Assembly (NCBI GenBank): GCA_040905185.1
Contig: JBBDRZ010000001.1
Span: 62,001-126,000 of the forward strand
Direction of reading: 5' to 3'
From: DASTEQ01 sp040905185
Lineage (GTDB): Bacteria > Chloroflexota > Limnocylindria > QHBO01
DNA: 64,000 bases
Both the position numbers and the translations under genes were made by a program. The notes beneath the pieces were generated by a model. That model was not told where the DNA came from. It worked only from the letters and a program-made list of their open reading frames with translations, and searched no databases. This document shows positions 19,988 to 28,801 of this stretch, piece after piece. Each line of letters begins with the position of its first letter. Position 1 is the stretch's first letter.

Positions 19988-22294
19988 TCAGGCGCGGCGC
20001 CCGAGCAGCGCGGCCACCCGGCGGCGGACCGCCAGCCCGGCCAGCGGGAAGCGCAACGTATCCCAGGCCCGCTCGATGGCCTCGATCGCGCGCTGGCTCA
20101 TGGAACGGCCGGAGTAGGCAGACCACACCTTCCCCTCCGCGATGGTGCGGATCTCGCCGGCCCGGCTCGGCAGCTCGGCTTCCAGCCAGCCGGCGTATTC
20201 GTAGAACGTCTCCGCCGGTCGGCGCCCGATCCCCGCCCGCTGGGCAGCCAGGTTCAACCGTGCCCAGCCTCGGTCGCCAGGAGACAGGAAGCGGAAGCGC
20301 CGGCGGGCGGAGAACCAGCGCCAGGCGCCAATCAGGACCCCACCGCCGGCCAGGGCCAGGAAGATCCAGCCGTTGTTGGCTCGCGCCTCCTCGGTCGGCG
20401 AGGTTTGGCCGGCCTGGAAACCGCCCGGGATGGGCACGAAGCTCGCGGTGGGAAGGAGCTTGGTCGGCGAGTCGATGCCGGGCGCGAACGGGCCCTGGAA
20501 GTCCACGCCCCGCCCGCTGGGGATCGGACGCGCACCGGCTGGGTCACCGCTGCGCCGGCTGAACTTGGGATCGATGGACTTGGTGGCCTCGAAGATCTGC
20601 CACCCGTAGCCAGGGAAGTACAGCTCTGCCCAGGCGTGGGCGTTGCGGGCCGTGACCTCGTAGGCCCCATCCTCCACCAGCACACCGGGCGCGTAGCCGA
20701 CCGCCAGGCGGGCAGGAATGCCGAGGCTGCGGGCCATCATGACCATGGCCGAGGCGTAATAGGTGCAGAACCCGCGGCGGCCGGCCGGGTCGAACAGGAA
20801 GTAGTCCACCAGGTCTTGACTCGGGTCGGAGGGCGGCGTCACTGACGTGTCGTATGCGAACGCCGGGTTCGTTCGCAGGAAGCTGGCAATCGCCTTGGCC
20901 TGGTGGTACGGGTCGGTCGCGCCGGTCGCGATGTCCTGGGCCAGCTGGCGCGTCTGGTCGGTTATCCCCTCTGTGCCGAGGTAGAGAGCCAGGACTTCCT
21001 CTTCGTAATCCGTCGATGCCGCCGCCAGCTGGGCTTCGGTCACTTCGGAGATGGTGGCGGTGATGTCATACGACTGATCCGAGCTCAGGGCGCCGGCCGC
21101 CTCCAGACCGCCCATGAATGGCAGCCCCGAGGGCTCGGTGACGACCACCGGCGCAAACAGGCGCACCGGGAAACCCGGAGTAAAGAGATCGCGCCCCTGC
21201 GGGCGAACGATCTGGACGGTGACCGTCTCGAGCCGGAATCCCTCGGCCACCAGGGGCCGGTCGGGGGTCCAGGCGGGGAAGACGTCCTGTTCGGCGCCGA
21301 CCGAGCGTGGTCGCCCATCGGTCCGCGCCCAGCCGCGCCCGGTGTAGTGGTCATATGTGACGGCCGTCAGGTAGTACGGTCGCTCGGCGAGCAGGGTCAG
21401 GATCGGGTCCTCGCTCGTGCTCCACACGCCGCCCACGGTCATGCGCGGCCCGAAGCCGGCCGTCACCGGGCGGGCGTTGCTGCTGTTCAGACCCTGGAAG
21501 AAGCCACTCGCCGCATCGGCAAGGTCGAGCCAGACCTGGTCCAGGCTGCGCACGGCCGCGGTCAGCGGCGCCGCCACCGCCACCGACGTCAGCAGGAAGG
21601 CCAGGCCGATGGCCGCGAACGCGAACACCACGCCGCTGCGCATGATCGAAGCCGGCACGTCGAGGTTCTCGTTCACCCGGCGCTGCTGCCAGCCCGACCG
21701 CCGCTCGACAAGCGCGGCCCGCAGCCAGAGCAACATCGCGGCCATGGCAAACAGGATCAGAAGGCCGAACAGGTCGCGCACAGTGGCAACCAGGTTGACC
21801 ACCAGGAATGCGCCGATCAGGAGGATGGCGTCCAGGACGTGGTGGCGGCGGTACACCGCGAACGCGGACGTGTAGGCGGTGACCCACATCATGGCCCCCA
21901 TGGCCAGGGCCAGAACGACCGCCGACTGAATGCTCCCGAAGCGGTACGCGGTCACGGCCGCATCGATGCCGATTTCCCGCATGCCATCCAGGCGCGCGAG
22001 CTGGTCAAGCTCAGGAAAGTACTCCCCGCCGACGGTCCACAACACGATCGCTGCCCCAGAAACGGCCGCCAGCGGGATCGTGACGGACACTGACAGGCGG
22101 CTGGTGCCCAGGAGCAGGCCCACGATCAGGGCCCAGATCGCGACCGGTGGCAGGAAGTCGAGCTGATCGAGCCAGCCCGCGGACTGCACCGCCCAGCACA
22201 GGCTGAGCAGCATGACCCCCAGCAGAACGACGCTGAGCCAGCCCTCGCGCGGACCACGCAGCGTCCGCCGAACCTCGACCGCTTCGTCAAGCAC
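19988..22294 (-). CDS. TgpA-like membrane protein with transglutaminase core and DUF4129-like tail
   Basis: A 768-residue protein. About six N-terminal transmembrane helices (20-260) are followed by an extracytoplasmic domain and a transglutaminase-like core. One more helix (near 640) precedes a cytosolic DUF4129-like C-terminus. The candidate triad is Cys in RRGFCTYYA (about 508), His in ARNAHAWAELYFP (about 552) and a third residue in WQIFEATKS (about 568), which is Glu in place of the usual Asp. With the upstream MoxR and DUF58 genes it makes a common bacterial envelope module of unknown exact role. It starts at GTG 22294 and overlaps the DUF58 gene by 8 nt. Confidence 0.85.
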   Translation of the reverse strand: MLDEAVEVRRTLRGPREGWLSVVLLGVMLLSLCWAVQSAGWLDQLDFLPPVAIWALIVGLLLGTSRLSVSVTIPLAAVSGAAIVLWTVGGEYFPELDQLARLDGMREIGIDAAVTAYRFGSIQSAVVLALAMGAMMWVTAYTSAFAVYRRHHVLDAILLIGAFLVVNLVATVRDLFGLLILFAMAAMLLWLRAALVERRSGWQQRRVNENLDVPASIMRSGVVFAFAAIGLAFLLTSVAVAAPLTAAVRSLDQVWLDLADAASGFFQGLNSSNARPVTAGFGPRMTVGGVWSTSEDPILTLLAERPYYLTAVTYDHYTGRGWARTDGRPRSVGAEQDVFPAWTPDRPLVAEGFRLETVTVQIVRPQGRDLFTPGFPVRLFAPVVVTEPSGLPFMGGLEAAGALSSDQSYDITATISEVTEAQLAAASTDYEEEVLALYLGTEGITDQTRQLAQDIATGATDPYHQAKAIASFLRTNPAFAYDTSVTPPSDPSQDLVDYFLFDPAGRRGFCTYYASAMVMMARSLGIPARLAVGYAPGVLVEDGAYEVTARNAHAWAELYFPGYGWQIFEATKSIDPKFSRRSGDPAGARPIPSGRGVDFQGPFAPGIDSPTKLLPTASFVPIPGGFQAGQTSPTEEARANNGWIFLALAGGGVLIGAWRWFSARRRFRFLSPGDRGWARLNLAAQRAGIGRRPAETFYEYAGWLEAELPSRAGEIRTIAEGKVWSAYSGRSMSQRAIEAIERAWDTLRFPLAGLAVRRRVAALLGRRA

Positions 22295-23528
22295 GGACGC
22301 GCTCCCGCGTGACCAGCACCCGCGCCGGGTCGTCGCCGGCGCGCAGCACGACGTGGGCGAGTCCGTACTCGCTCAGCGCGTGACGGACGGCATGCAGTTC
22401 GCGGGGACCCGAGCTGGCCGTCGCCGAGTCGGCACCGGCGGCGAACGAGTCGAGGTCAACCAGCACGGCAATCGCCCCCACTCCGCGTCGCGCCAGGCTG
22501 GAGAGCGGGCGCACCCACTCCCGCCGCGTAGAGCCGGTCACGATGCACACGGTCATCCCCCGCCGGAACTGGGGCAGGCTGGCGGCCACCACCTCGGCCA
22601 GGGGCTGGAGACCGTCGGCCTGGACGTTGGCCAGCAGATGGAGGATCTTCTGCTCCACCCGCGACCCGCGGTCCGGCGTCAGGACCTGGGCCCGACGGGC
22701 GGAGGCGGTCAGCCCCACGGACCGGTTGTCGGCCAGGGTCCGGACCGCGATCGACGCCGCGACGCTGACCGCGAGCTCGACCGACGACCCGTCCCCCGTT
22801 CCCACGTGCGCCGCTCGGTCGAGGTCCAGCAGCATCCACAGATCGGCCGCCTGCTCCGGATCGAACTCTTTGACCTGGAGCTCGCCGTGGCGGACGCTGC
22901 TGAGCCAGTGGATGCGGTTGATGGCGTCGCCCGGCGCGTACGGGCGGATGGTCGCCGCCAGGGGCGAGGCCATCTCTCGGCGGCGACGGGCAGACGACGT
23001 CCCCTCGATGGGAGCTGGCGGGAGGCGCCAGTGGGGCAGCTCGAAGAGCTTCGGAAAGACCACCACCGTGGTGGGCCTCCCGACCATCATCTCCGAGGTG
23101 AACAGCCCGAATGGGTCCCCGGTGCGGACCTTCACCGGACCGATGCGATACGTCCCGCGGCGGGTCAGCGAGACCTTGGACAGCCACTGGCGGCTGGACT
23201 CGGCCCGGACCCCGATCACCCGCCCCGGGAGGCCGATCGGGAGCGTTGAGTCGTTGGTGACCTCCAGCCAGGGCTTGCTCCAGCCCGCGTCGTTGTCGAT
23301 GCGATATACGGCGTGCAGGACCTCCCCGACCTGGGCCCGCGGGTTGAGCACGTGATAGCCGGCGCGGACGCCGCCCAGCCCGCGACGCGCATACCACCAG
23401 GAGCCGATGATCAGGACGCCGGCGAGGTAGACAAGAAAGAACAGGACGCTGATGCCGGTGCTGAAGGCCGCCACCACGAGCACGGTGGCGATGAAGATCA
23501 CCGGCAGCCGGCGGCCGATCTGACCCAT
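22287..23528 (-). CDS. DUF58 domain protein (vWA-like, membrane-anchored)
   Basis: A 413-residue protein with two N-terminal transmembrane helices (about 8-50) and a DUF58 core whose hallmark IRPYAPGDAINRIHWLSSVRH lies at about 207-227. A vWA-like C-terminal half follows (MLLDLDRA then a serine-rich stretch). In MoxR-DUF58-transglutaminase operons the DUF58 protein is thought to be the substrate or partner of the MoxR chaperone ATPase. Function inferred only. Confidence 0.85.
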   Translation of the reverse strand: MGQIGRRLPVIFIATVLVVAAFSTGISVLFFLVYLAGVLIIGSWWYARRGLGGVRAGYHVLNPRAQVGEVLHAVYRIDNDAGWSKPWLEVTNDSTLPIGLPGRVIGVRAESSRQWLSKVSLTRRGTYRIGPVKVRTGDPFGLFTSEMMVGRPTTVVVFPKLFELPHWRLPPAPIEGTSSARRRREMASPLAATIRPYAPGDAINRIHWLSSVRHGELQVKEFDPEQAADLWMLLDLDRAAHVGTGDGSSVELAVSVAASIAVRTLADNRSVGLTASARRAQVLTPDRGSRVEQKILHLLANVQADGLQPLAEVVAASLPQFRRGMTVCIVTGSTRREWVRPLSSLARRGVGAIAVLVDLDSFAAGADSATASSGPRELHAVRHALSEYGLAHVVLRAGDDPARVLVTRERVRA

Positions 23529-23555
23529 GGCGATCCCGGGTCCGCGGCGGCCGGC

Positions 23556-24512
23556 CTAGGCCGGCGTGCCGGCCTCAGACGGCTCGGCGATGGGCACCGT
23601 GGAGAGCACCTCGCGCACGATGGCGTCGTTGTCGACCTCGCGCAGCGAAGCCTGGCTGCGCACGATCAGCCGGTGGCCGAGCACCGGGACCGCGAGCTGC
23701 TTGACGTCGTCGGGGATGACGTAGTCGCGCCCGTTGATGGCGGCCATGGCCTGCGCCGCCTTGTACAGGTGCAGCGACCCGCGCGGCGACGCCCCGAGGT
23801 ATACGTCGGGGTGCTCGCGGGTAGCGCCCACCAGCCGCACGATGTAATCAGCCACGCCCTGATCGACGTAGATCTCCTTGACGCCGACCTGCATCTGGCG
23901 CAGCTCGTCCAGTGGCAGGACCTGCTGGACGGACTCGATCGGGTGCACGCGTTTCTGCTCGTCGAGGATGACGAGCTCCTCCATCGGCTTCGGATACCCG
24001 AGCCGGATGCGCAGCAGGAAGCGGTCGAGCTGGGCCTCGGGCAGGGCGAACGTGCCCTCGTACTCGATCGGGTTCTGGGTGGCAATGACCAGGAACGGGC
24101 TCTGCATCGGATAGCTCACGCCATCGATGGTGGCCTGCCGCTCCTCCATGCATTCGAGCAGCGCGCTCTGGGTCTTGGGCGTGGCCCGGTTGATCTCGTC
24201 GGCCAGGACGACCTGGGCCATGATCGGTCCGGGGCGAAACTCGAAATCCTGGGTCTTCTGGTTGAAGATCGACAGCCCCGTGACGTCCGAGGGCAGGAGG
24301 TCCGGGGTGAACTGGATGCGACGGAACGTGCATCCCACGCTGCGGCTCAGGGCCTTGGCCAGCATCGTCTTGCCGACCCCGGGCACGTCCTCGATCAGGA
24401 TGTGGCCTTCGCACAGGAGCGCCACCAGGGCCAGCCGGACCTCGGCGTGCTTGCCGACGATGACCCGCTCGATGTTGCCGATGGTCCGCTCTGCCGGTTC
24501 CTGGACGTTCAA
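23556..24512 (-). CDS. MoxR-family AAA+ ATPase
   Basis: A 318-residue AAA+ chaperone-like ATPase. Walker A is EDVPGVGKTMLAK (about 41-53), Walker B is LADEINRATPKTQ, and the MoxR hallmark QFTPDLLPSDVTG is present. It probably remodels or inserts cofactors or metals into the DUF58 partner. The start codon is TTG at 24512, supported by GGAG 6 nt upstream; no ATG or GTG gives a full Walker A lead-in. A possible promoter (TATTGT, 24546-24551 on the minus strand) would let this part of the cluster be transcribed separately from the cell-wall genes. Confidence 0.9.
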   Translation of the reverse strand: MNVQEPAERTIGNIERVIVGKHAEVRLALVALLCEGHILIEDVPGVGKTMLAKALSRSVGCTFRRIQFTPDLLPSDVTGLSIFNQKTQDFEFRPGPIMAQVVLADEINRATPKTQSALLECMEERQATIDGVSYPMQSPFLVIATQNPIEYEGTFALPEAQLDRFLLRIRLGYPKPMEELVILDEQKRVHPIESVQQVLPLDELRQMQVGVKEIYVDQGVADYIVRLVGATREHPDVYLGASPRGSLHLYKAAQAMAAINGRDYVIPDDVKQLAVPVLGHRLIVRSQASLREVDNDAIVREVLSTVPIAEPSEAGTPA

Positions 24513-24573
24513 GGCGCACTCCTGGTGGCGAGGTTCGGTCGCCTGACAATACCCCAGCCGGCCGTCGCGCGGT

Positions 24574-26106
24574 TCAGGAGCCGATGAGCCGGAGCCACTC
24601 CGCCATCACCCGCCCGCCGATGGGCGCCGCCGTCGCGGATCCGGGGCCAGCACCCTCCACGATGACCGCCACCGCGATGCTGGGCGCGGCGCCCGGCTGG
24701 GCGGCCGCGAAACCGATGAACCACGAGTGGGGCGGAAGGTCGCCGGCTCGCTGGGCGGTCCCGGTCTTGCCGGCGGTCTGGACTCCCGCGATCCCGTAGT
24801 TCGCCACGTTCGCGGCACCCGCGTACGGGGCGCCGAGCGGCCCATGGACCGCGTCGACCATCACGGCTCGCACCGCTTCGGCGGTCTGCGGGCTGACCAC
24901 CGTCCGCCGGCTCGGGCTGCCATAGGTGGCGGTGATCTGGCCGGGAGTTCCCGAAGGATCCGGGACCCGGACCTCGCGCACGACGAACGGATCGAGCATC
25001 ACGCCCTGGTTGGCGATGGTGGCCGCCACTAGCGCCATCTGGAGCGGGGTCGCGGTCACCCGCGCCTGGCCGAAGGCAGCCGACGCCAGCTCGGCGTCGT
25101 CCACGAAGCCCTCGCATCCCTCGTCGGCGAGAGCGGTTACCGACGACGCGGAGACCGGCAGGGCGTGTTCGGTCGGGCCAATCCGCAGGTCCTCGCAGAA
25201 TCCGAACGCCGAGGCACCGGTCAGGTAGCGACCCTGCCCCAGCTCCAGCCCGACGTGGGCGAAGTAGATGTTGCTCGAAATCTGCATCGCGGGTGACAAA
25301 TCCCACAGGGCGGGCTGGACCCCGGCCAGGTCGTGCTCGGTGATCGTGAAGCCGCTCACCACCAGTCCGCTGACCTCCTCCTGGGGCTGGGTCGGAAAGG
25401 TCGTCTGCGGGGTGATGGCGCCCGCATCCATGGCGGCGGCGGCGGTCACGACCTTCATGACCGAGCCCGGGACATAGATCCCGTTGCGGGCGCGGTCGAC
25501 GAACGGGGCACCGGGATCCTGCTGGAGGGCGTTCCACGGCGCTTCCGCGTCCCGGGGGTCGCCGCTGATCAGGGTGGCGTCGAAGGTCGGGCTGGAGGTC
25601 ATGGCCAGCACCGCCCCGGTGGTCGGGTCGAGCGCGACGACGGCCCCCACGTTTCCGGCCAGCTGAGCCGCGGCGAATGACTGGAGCCGCGCGTCCACGG
25701 TGAGCACCAGGTCGTGGGGCTGCAGCGGGCGCTGCAGGACGTCATTGACCACGTCGTGCAGCGGATTCGGGTCGCGCAACCCGACCAGCAGCTCGTCCCA
25801 GGCGCGCTCGATCCCCGACGTCCCGTAGCGCAGCGAGGCATACCCGACCAGGTGAGTCGAGGCGGGATCGGCGTACGCCCGGCGAGCGATGCCGTCCACC
25901 ACGGTAGTGGAGGCCAGCGCGGTCCCGTTGGTGTCGAAGATCGTGCCCCGCGGCTCGCTCCGGTGAGCGGCGATGAGTGCGGGGTTGTCTGGACGAGCCT
26001 CGAGCGACGATGCCAACACGACCTGCCACCACGACATGGCCAGTGCCAGCACGGCAAAGCCGGCCAGCATCGCCGTCCCCAGGCGGGGCAGGTGGCGCGC
26101 GATCAT
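24574..26106 (-). CDS. pbpA: Class B penicillin-binding protein (PbpA-like transpeptidase)
   Basis: A 510-residue peptidoglycan transpeptidase with one N-terminal membrane helix (about 12-32) and its bulk outside the cell. Catalytic motifs are SxxK in PGSVMKVV (about 213), SxN in SSNIYF (about 278) and KTG in AGKTGTAQ (about 447). Architecture and size match mycobacterial PbpA. It overlaps the SEDS glycosyltransferase gene by 4 nt (ATGA), so the polymerase and transpeptidase are likely co-translated as a pair for elongation or septation. Confidence 0.9.
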   Translation of the reverse strand: MIARHLPRLGTAMLAGFAVLALAMSWWQVVLASSLEARPDNPALIAAHRSEPRGTIFDTNGTALASTTVVDGIARRAYADPASTHLVGYASLRYGTSGIERAWDELLVGLRDPNPLHDVVNDVLQRPLQPHDLVLTVDARLQSFAAAQLAGNVGAVVALDPTTGAVLAMTSSPTFDATLISGDPRDAEAPWNALQQDPGAPFVDRARNGIYVPGSVMKVVTAAAAMDAGAITPQTTFPTQPQEEVSGLVVSGFTITEHDLAGVQPALWDLSPAMQISSNIYFAHVGLELGQGRYLTGASAFGFCEDLRIGPTEHALPVSASSVTALADEGCEGFVDDAELASAAFGQARVTATPLQMALVAATIANQGVMLDPFVVREVRVPDPSGTPGQITATYGSPSRRTVVSPQTAEAVRAVMVDAVHGPLGAPYAGAANVANYGIAGVQTAGKTGTAQRAGDLPPHSWFIGFAAAQPGAAPSIAVAVIVEGAGPGSATAAPIGGRVMAEWLRLIGS

Positions 26107-27473
26107 CCGGGGCGCTCTTCCGGCTTCGCTGATTCCCCGAATTCAGCCGATTCCGCCCGGTCTGCCTCGATCGACCGATGGCTGATCGACAGCAGCAGCC
26201 CGACCACCACGAAGCTGGCGAGCAGGCTGGAGCCGCCGTAGCTGACGAAGGGCAACGTGATCCCGGTGAGCGGCACGACCTTGAGGTTGCCGCCGATGAT
26301 GATCAGGCTCTGGAGCACCAGGCCCGCGGCCAGCCCGGTGGCCAGCATGGTGCTGAAGTCGTCGCGGGCCAGGACCGCGATCCGCAGGCCGCGGGTCATG
26401 ATCACCGCCACCAGCCCCAGCATCGCGACCCCACCCAGCAGGCCCAGCTCCTCGCCAATCGCGGCAAAGATCATGTCGGTGTGGACGGCGGGGATGGGCA
26501 GGCGACCGTCCACCTGCGGCAGGCCCTGGCCCAGACCCTCACCCAGCAGCCCGCCGCGCGCGAACGCGTAGATGGCCTGCACGGCCTGGTAGCCGGAGCC
26601 ATTCGGATCCGCCCAGGGGTCGATCCAGGTGTCAATCCGCTCGTGGACATGCGGGAACAGCAGGTAGGCGACGCCCGCCCCGACCACGAACAGCACCGCG
26701 CCGAACAGCACGTACGTCCGCCGCCCGGTGGCCACGAAGAGCATGGTCAGAAAGACGCCGAAGAACAGGAGGGCCGTCCCCAGGTCGCGGCTCACGACGA
26801 CGACCAGCATCACCGCCGCGAACACCACCAGCATGGGCGCCAGGTACGGGATGGGCGGCAGGGCAACCGGGCCGAGTCGCAGGCTGGCCCCGGCCAGCAC
26901 CGCCCGATTCTCCGCCAGGTAGCCGGCCACAAAGACAACGAGCATGACCTTGATTGCTTCCGAGGGCTGGAAGCCGAAGGGGCCGATCACGATCCACAGC
27001 CGCGCCCCGTTGACTTCGGACCCGAACAGCAGAGTGACCACCAGCAGGGCCGCGGCCAGCAGGCCCCAGCTGTACTTGTAGTGGCGCAGGAATCCGTCGT
27101 CCCGGACCCCGATCGCCACCACCAACATGGCTGCCAGGCCGATCCCGAACCAGACCAGCTGGGTGCCCACCATCCCCAGGTTGAAGGCCGGGTTGCCGGC
27201 CAGGTCCTGCGGCAGGCGGTTCAGCATCACGATCCCCAGCGCCCCCATGGCCGCCACGGCGGGCAGGAGCAGCTCGTCGCCGCGGTGCCCCGACCAGGCC
27301 AGGACCAGGTGAGCGCCCAGCATGAGGCCAACAAAGACGACGGCCACGGCCAGCGGCCCGAGCTCGGCCCGTCCTGACTGCGCGATGTGCGTGACGACCA
27401 CTCCCAACGGGACGAGCAGCAGGACCGGGATCAGCAGCCCGAGCTCGGTGCGACGCGCGGCCAGGCGGTACAC
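26103..27473 (-). CDS. rodA: SEDS peptidoglycan glycosyltransferase (FtsW/RodA family)
   Basis: A 456-residue polytopic membrane protein with about 12 hydrophobic segments. Family motifs include GSGYQAVQAIYAFARGG, GQGLPQV and the C-terminal PLTGITLPFVSYGGSS signature. It polymerises lipid II into glycan strands together with the adjacent PBP. It sits between FhaB and PbpA as in the mycobacterial rodA locus, hence the symbol, but FtsW cannot be fully excluded. The GTG at 27473 begins 2 nt after the FhaB stop; the longer open frame above it is antisense-like. Confidence 0.88.
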   Translation of the reverse strand: MYRLAARRTELGLLIPVLLLVPLGVVVTHIAQSGRAELGPLAVAVVFVGLMLGAHLVLAWSGHRGDELLLPAVAAMGALGIVMLNRLPQDLAGNPAFNLGMVGTQLVWFGIGLAAMLVVAIGVRDDGFLRHYKYSWGLLAAALLVVTLLFGSEVNGARLWIVIGPFGFQPSEAIKVMLVVFVAGYLAENRAVLAGASLRLGPVALPPIPYLAPMLVVFAAVMLVVVVSRDLGTALLFFGVFLTMLFVATGRRTYVLFGAVLFVVGAGVAYLLFPHVHERIDTWIDPWADPNGSGYQAVQAIYAFARGGLLGEGLGQGLPQVDGRLPIPAVHTDMIFAAIGEELGLLGGVAMLGLVAVIMTRGLRIAVLARDDFSTMLATGLAAGLVLQSLIIIGGNLKVVPLTGITLPFVSYGGSSLLASFVVVGLLLSISHRSIEADRAESAEFGESAKPEERPG

Positions 27474-27475
27474 GC

Positions 27476-27919
27476 TCAGCGCTCGAGGCGGAACCGGATG
27501 CGGCCCACCACCAGCTCGTCCCCGTACGACAGGGCCACCGGGCGCTGGATGCGGTGGCCGTTGACCCACGTCCCGTTCGTGCTGCGCCGGTCCTCGACGT
27601 ACCAGGCTCGACCCCGGAACGTGAGCGCGGCGTGGGTGCCGCTGGCGAACTCGTCATCGAGGTAGATCGTGCTGTTGGGGTCGCGGCCCAGGGTGGTGAT
27701 GGGCCCGATCTGCAGGACGCGCCCGACCGACGGCTCCTCTCCCGGCGACTCGAGGACCACCAGGCGGCCCATGCCCGTCCGCGTGGCGGCCGCGGTGGCC
27801 TCGGCCTGGCGGAGATCGGCCCGCAGGGCGCGCGCGAAGCGGTACAGGATGACGAACAGGAGGGCCAGGAACCCGAGCTGCAGCGCGAGCAGAAGCAGCC
27901 GCAGGAGCTCGTTGGTCAT
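27476..27919 (-). CDS. fhaB: FhaB/FipA-like membrane-anchored FHA domain protein
   Basis: A 147-residue protein with one N-terminal transmembrane helix (about 4-27), then a linker and a C-terminal FHA domain. The FHA core is GRDPNSTIYLDDEFASGTHA with RRSTNGTWVNG, giving Arg, Ser and Asn for phospho-Thr binding. In Mycobacterium FhaB (FipA) binds phosphorylated division and cell-wall proteins. Its place between FhaA and RodA supports the call. The ATG is chosen because the sequence before it is non-hydrophobic and lies over the fhaA coding end. Confidence 0.85.
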   Translation of the reverse strand: MTNELLRLLLLALQLGFLALLFVILYRFARALRADLRQAEATAAATRTGMGRLVVLESPGEEPSVGRVLQIGPITTLGRDPNSTIYLDDEFASGTHAALTFRGRAWYVEDRRSTNGTWVNGHRIQRPVALSYGDELVVGRIRFRLER

Positions 27920-27932
27920 GGGGCGAGGAACG

Positions 27933-28682
27933 TCATCCGCGCAGCCGGAACTCGATGCTGGTGCTGCCGATCCGGATCCGGTCCCCGTCCGCCAGCGCAA
28001 TCTCCTCCACCGGCCGGCCGTTGACGGTGGAGCCGTTCCTGCTCTGCAGGTCGACGAAGCCGTACGCGCCGTGCTGGAGCTTCAGCTGACAGTGATGGCG
28101 GCTCACCTGCGGGTCGTCCAGGATGACGTCGTTGTCGGCCCCGCGGCCTATCGCGATCAGCGCACCACCCAGGTCGAATCGGGCTGGCGCCGCGCCATCG
28201 GTCTGGACCACCAGGAACGCGCGTGACGCCGAGGCCGGCTCGGGAACCGCGTGGCCGGGTCGAGCCAGCACGCTGGTGTTGGTCGGGTCCGGAGTCGCCG
28301 CCGATGGAGTGGCCGATTCCTCGTCGGCTACCGCGGCCGCCACCCGCACTTCGCCGCGCGGCACCATCGGATCGGGGCGCAGGACCACGCGCGGGCGTGC
28401 CACCAGCCGGTACCCGAGGCGCCGGGCGCGGGTCAGCACCTCGTGGGCGAGGTCATCCTCCAGCGATCCGTGGTAGGCGTCGAACGGCGCGTAATCGGCC
28501 GGGTTGAGGTGCAGGGCGTATCGGTTCGGGACGATCACGCCGCCCTCGCTGAACCGCTTGTTGGTGTCCATCGCGCGCTCGATCCGCTTGGCGAGCGTCA
28601 CCGGTTGGGGTGGTGCCGCTCCGAGCCGACCAGCGGGCGCCTCCACGAGCCGCTCGAGGAAATCCTCGAGGCGCCGGAACAT
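27933..28682 (-). CDS. fhaA: FhaA-like protein: DUF3662 plus FHA domain
   Basis: A 249-residue cytosolic protein. Residues 1-115 match DUF3662 (MFRRLEDFLERLVE and VPNRYALHLNP), the N-terminal domain of mycobacterial FhaA. A Pro/Ala/Thr linker follows, then an FHA domain (about 160-249) with IGRGADNDVILDDPQVSRHHC and LQSRNGSTVNG. FhaA binds phosphorylated MviN/MurJ in Mycobacterium. It is the first gene of the wall cluster. The ATG at 28682 is preferred to the GTG at 28706 because a -10 box (TAGCAT, 28697-28702) overlaps the intervening codons. Confidence 0.85.
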   Translation of the reverse strand: MFRRLEDFLERLVEAPAGRLGAAPPQPVTLAKRIERAMDTNKRFSEGGVIVPNRYALHLNPADYAPFDAYHGSLEDDLAHEVLTRARRLGYRLVARPRVVLRPDPMVPRGEVRVAAAVADEESATPSAATPDPTNTSVLARPGHAVPEPASASRAFLVVQTDGAAPARFDLGGALIAIGRGADNDVILDDPQVSRHHCQLKLQHGAYGFVDLQSRNGSTVNGRPVEEIALADGDRIRIGSTSIEFRLRG

Positions 28683-28696
28683 GCCCACGGCCAGCG

Positions 28697-28702
28697 ATGC
28701 TA
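28697..28702 (-). promoter_or_regulatory. -10 box of the fhaA-fhaB-rodA-pbpA cluster
   Basis: Minus-strand TAGCAT lies 14 nt before the ATG at 28682, giving a very short leader. Confidence 0.45.
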
Positions 28703-28768
28703 GCACGGGGTACCAACGGCGCCGATCGCGGTACTTTGGCCCGATCGGGCCATCGGGCAGGTCGTGGC

Positions 28769-28774
28769 TATACT
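28769..28774 (+). promoter_or_regulatory. -10 box of the zinc-ribbon gene at 28802
   Basis: TATACT on the plus strand lies 27 nt before the ATG. It is divergent from the fhaA promoter. Confidence 0.45.
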
Positions 28775-28801
28775 GGCGGCCCGTGCGGGACGGGCCTACT
28801 G

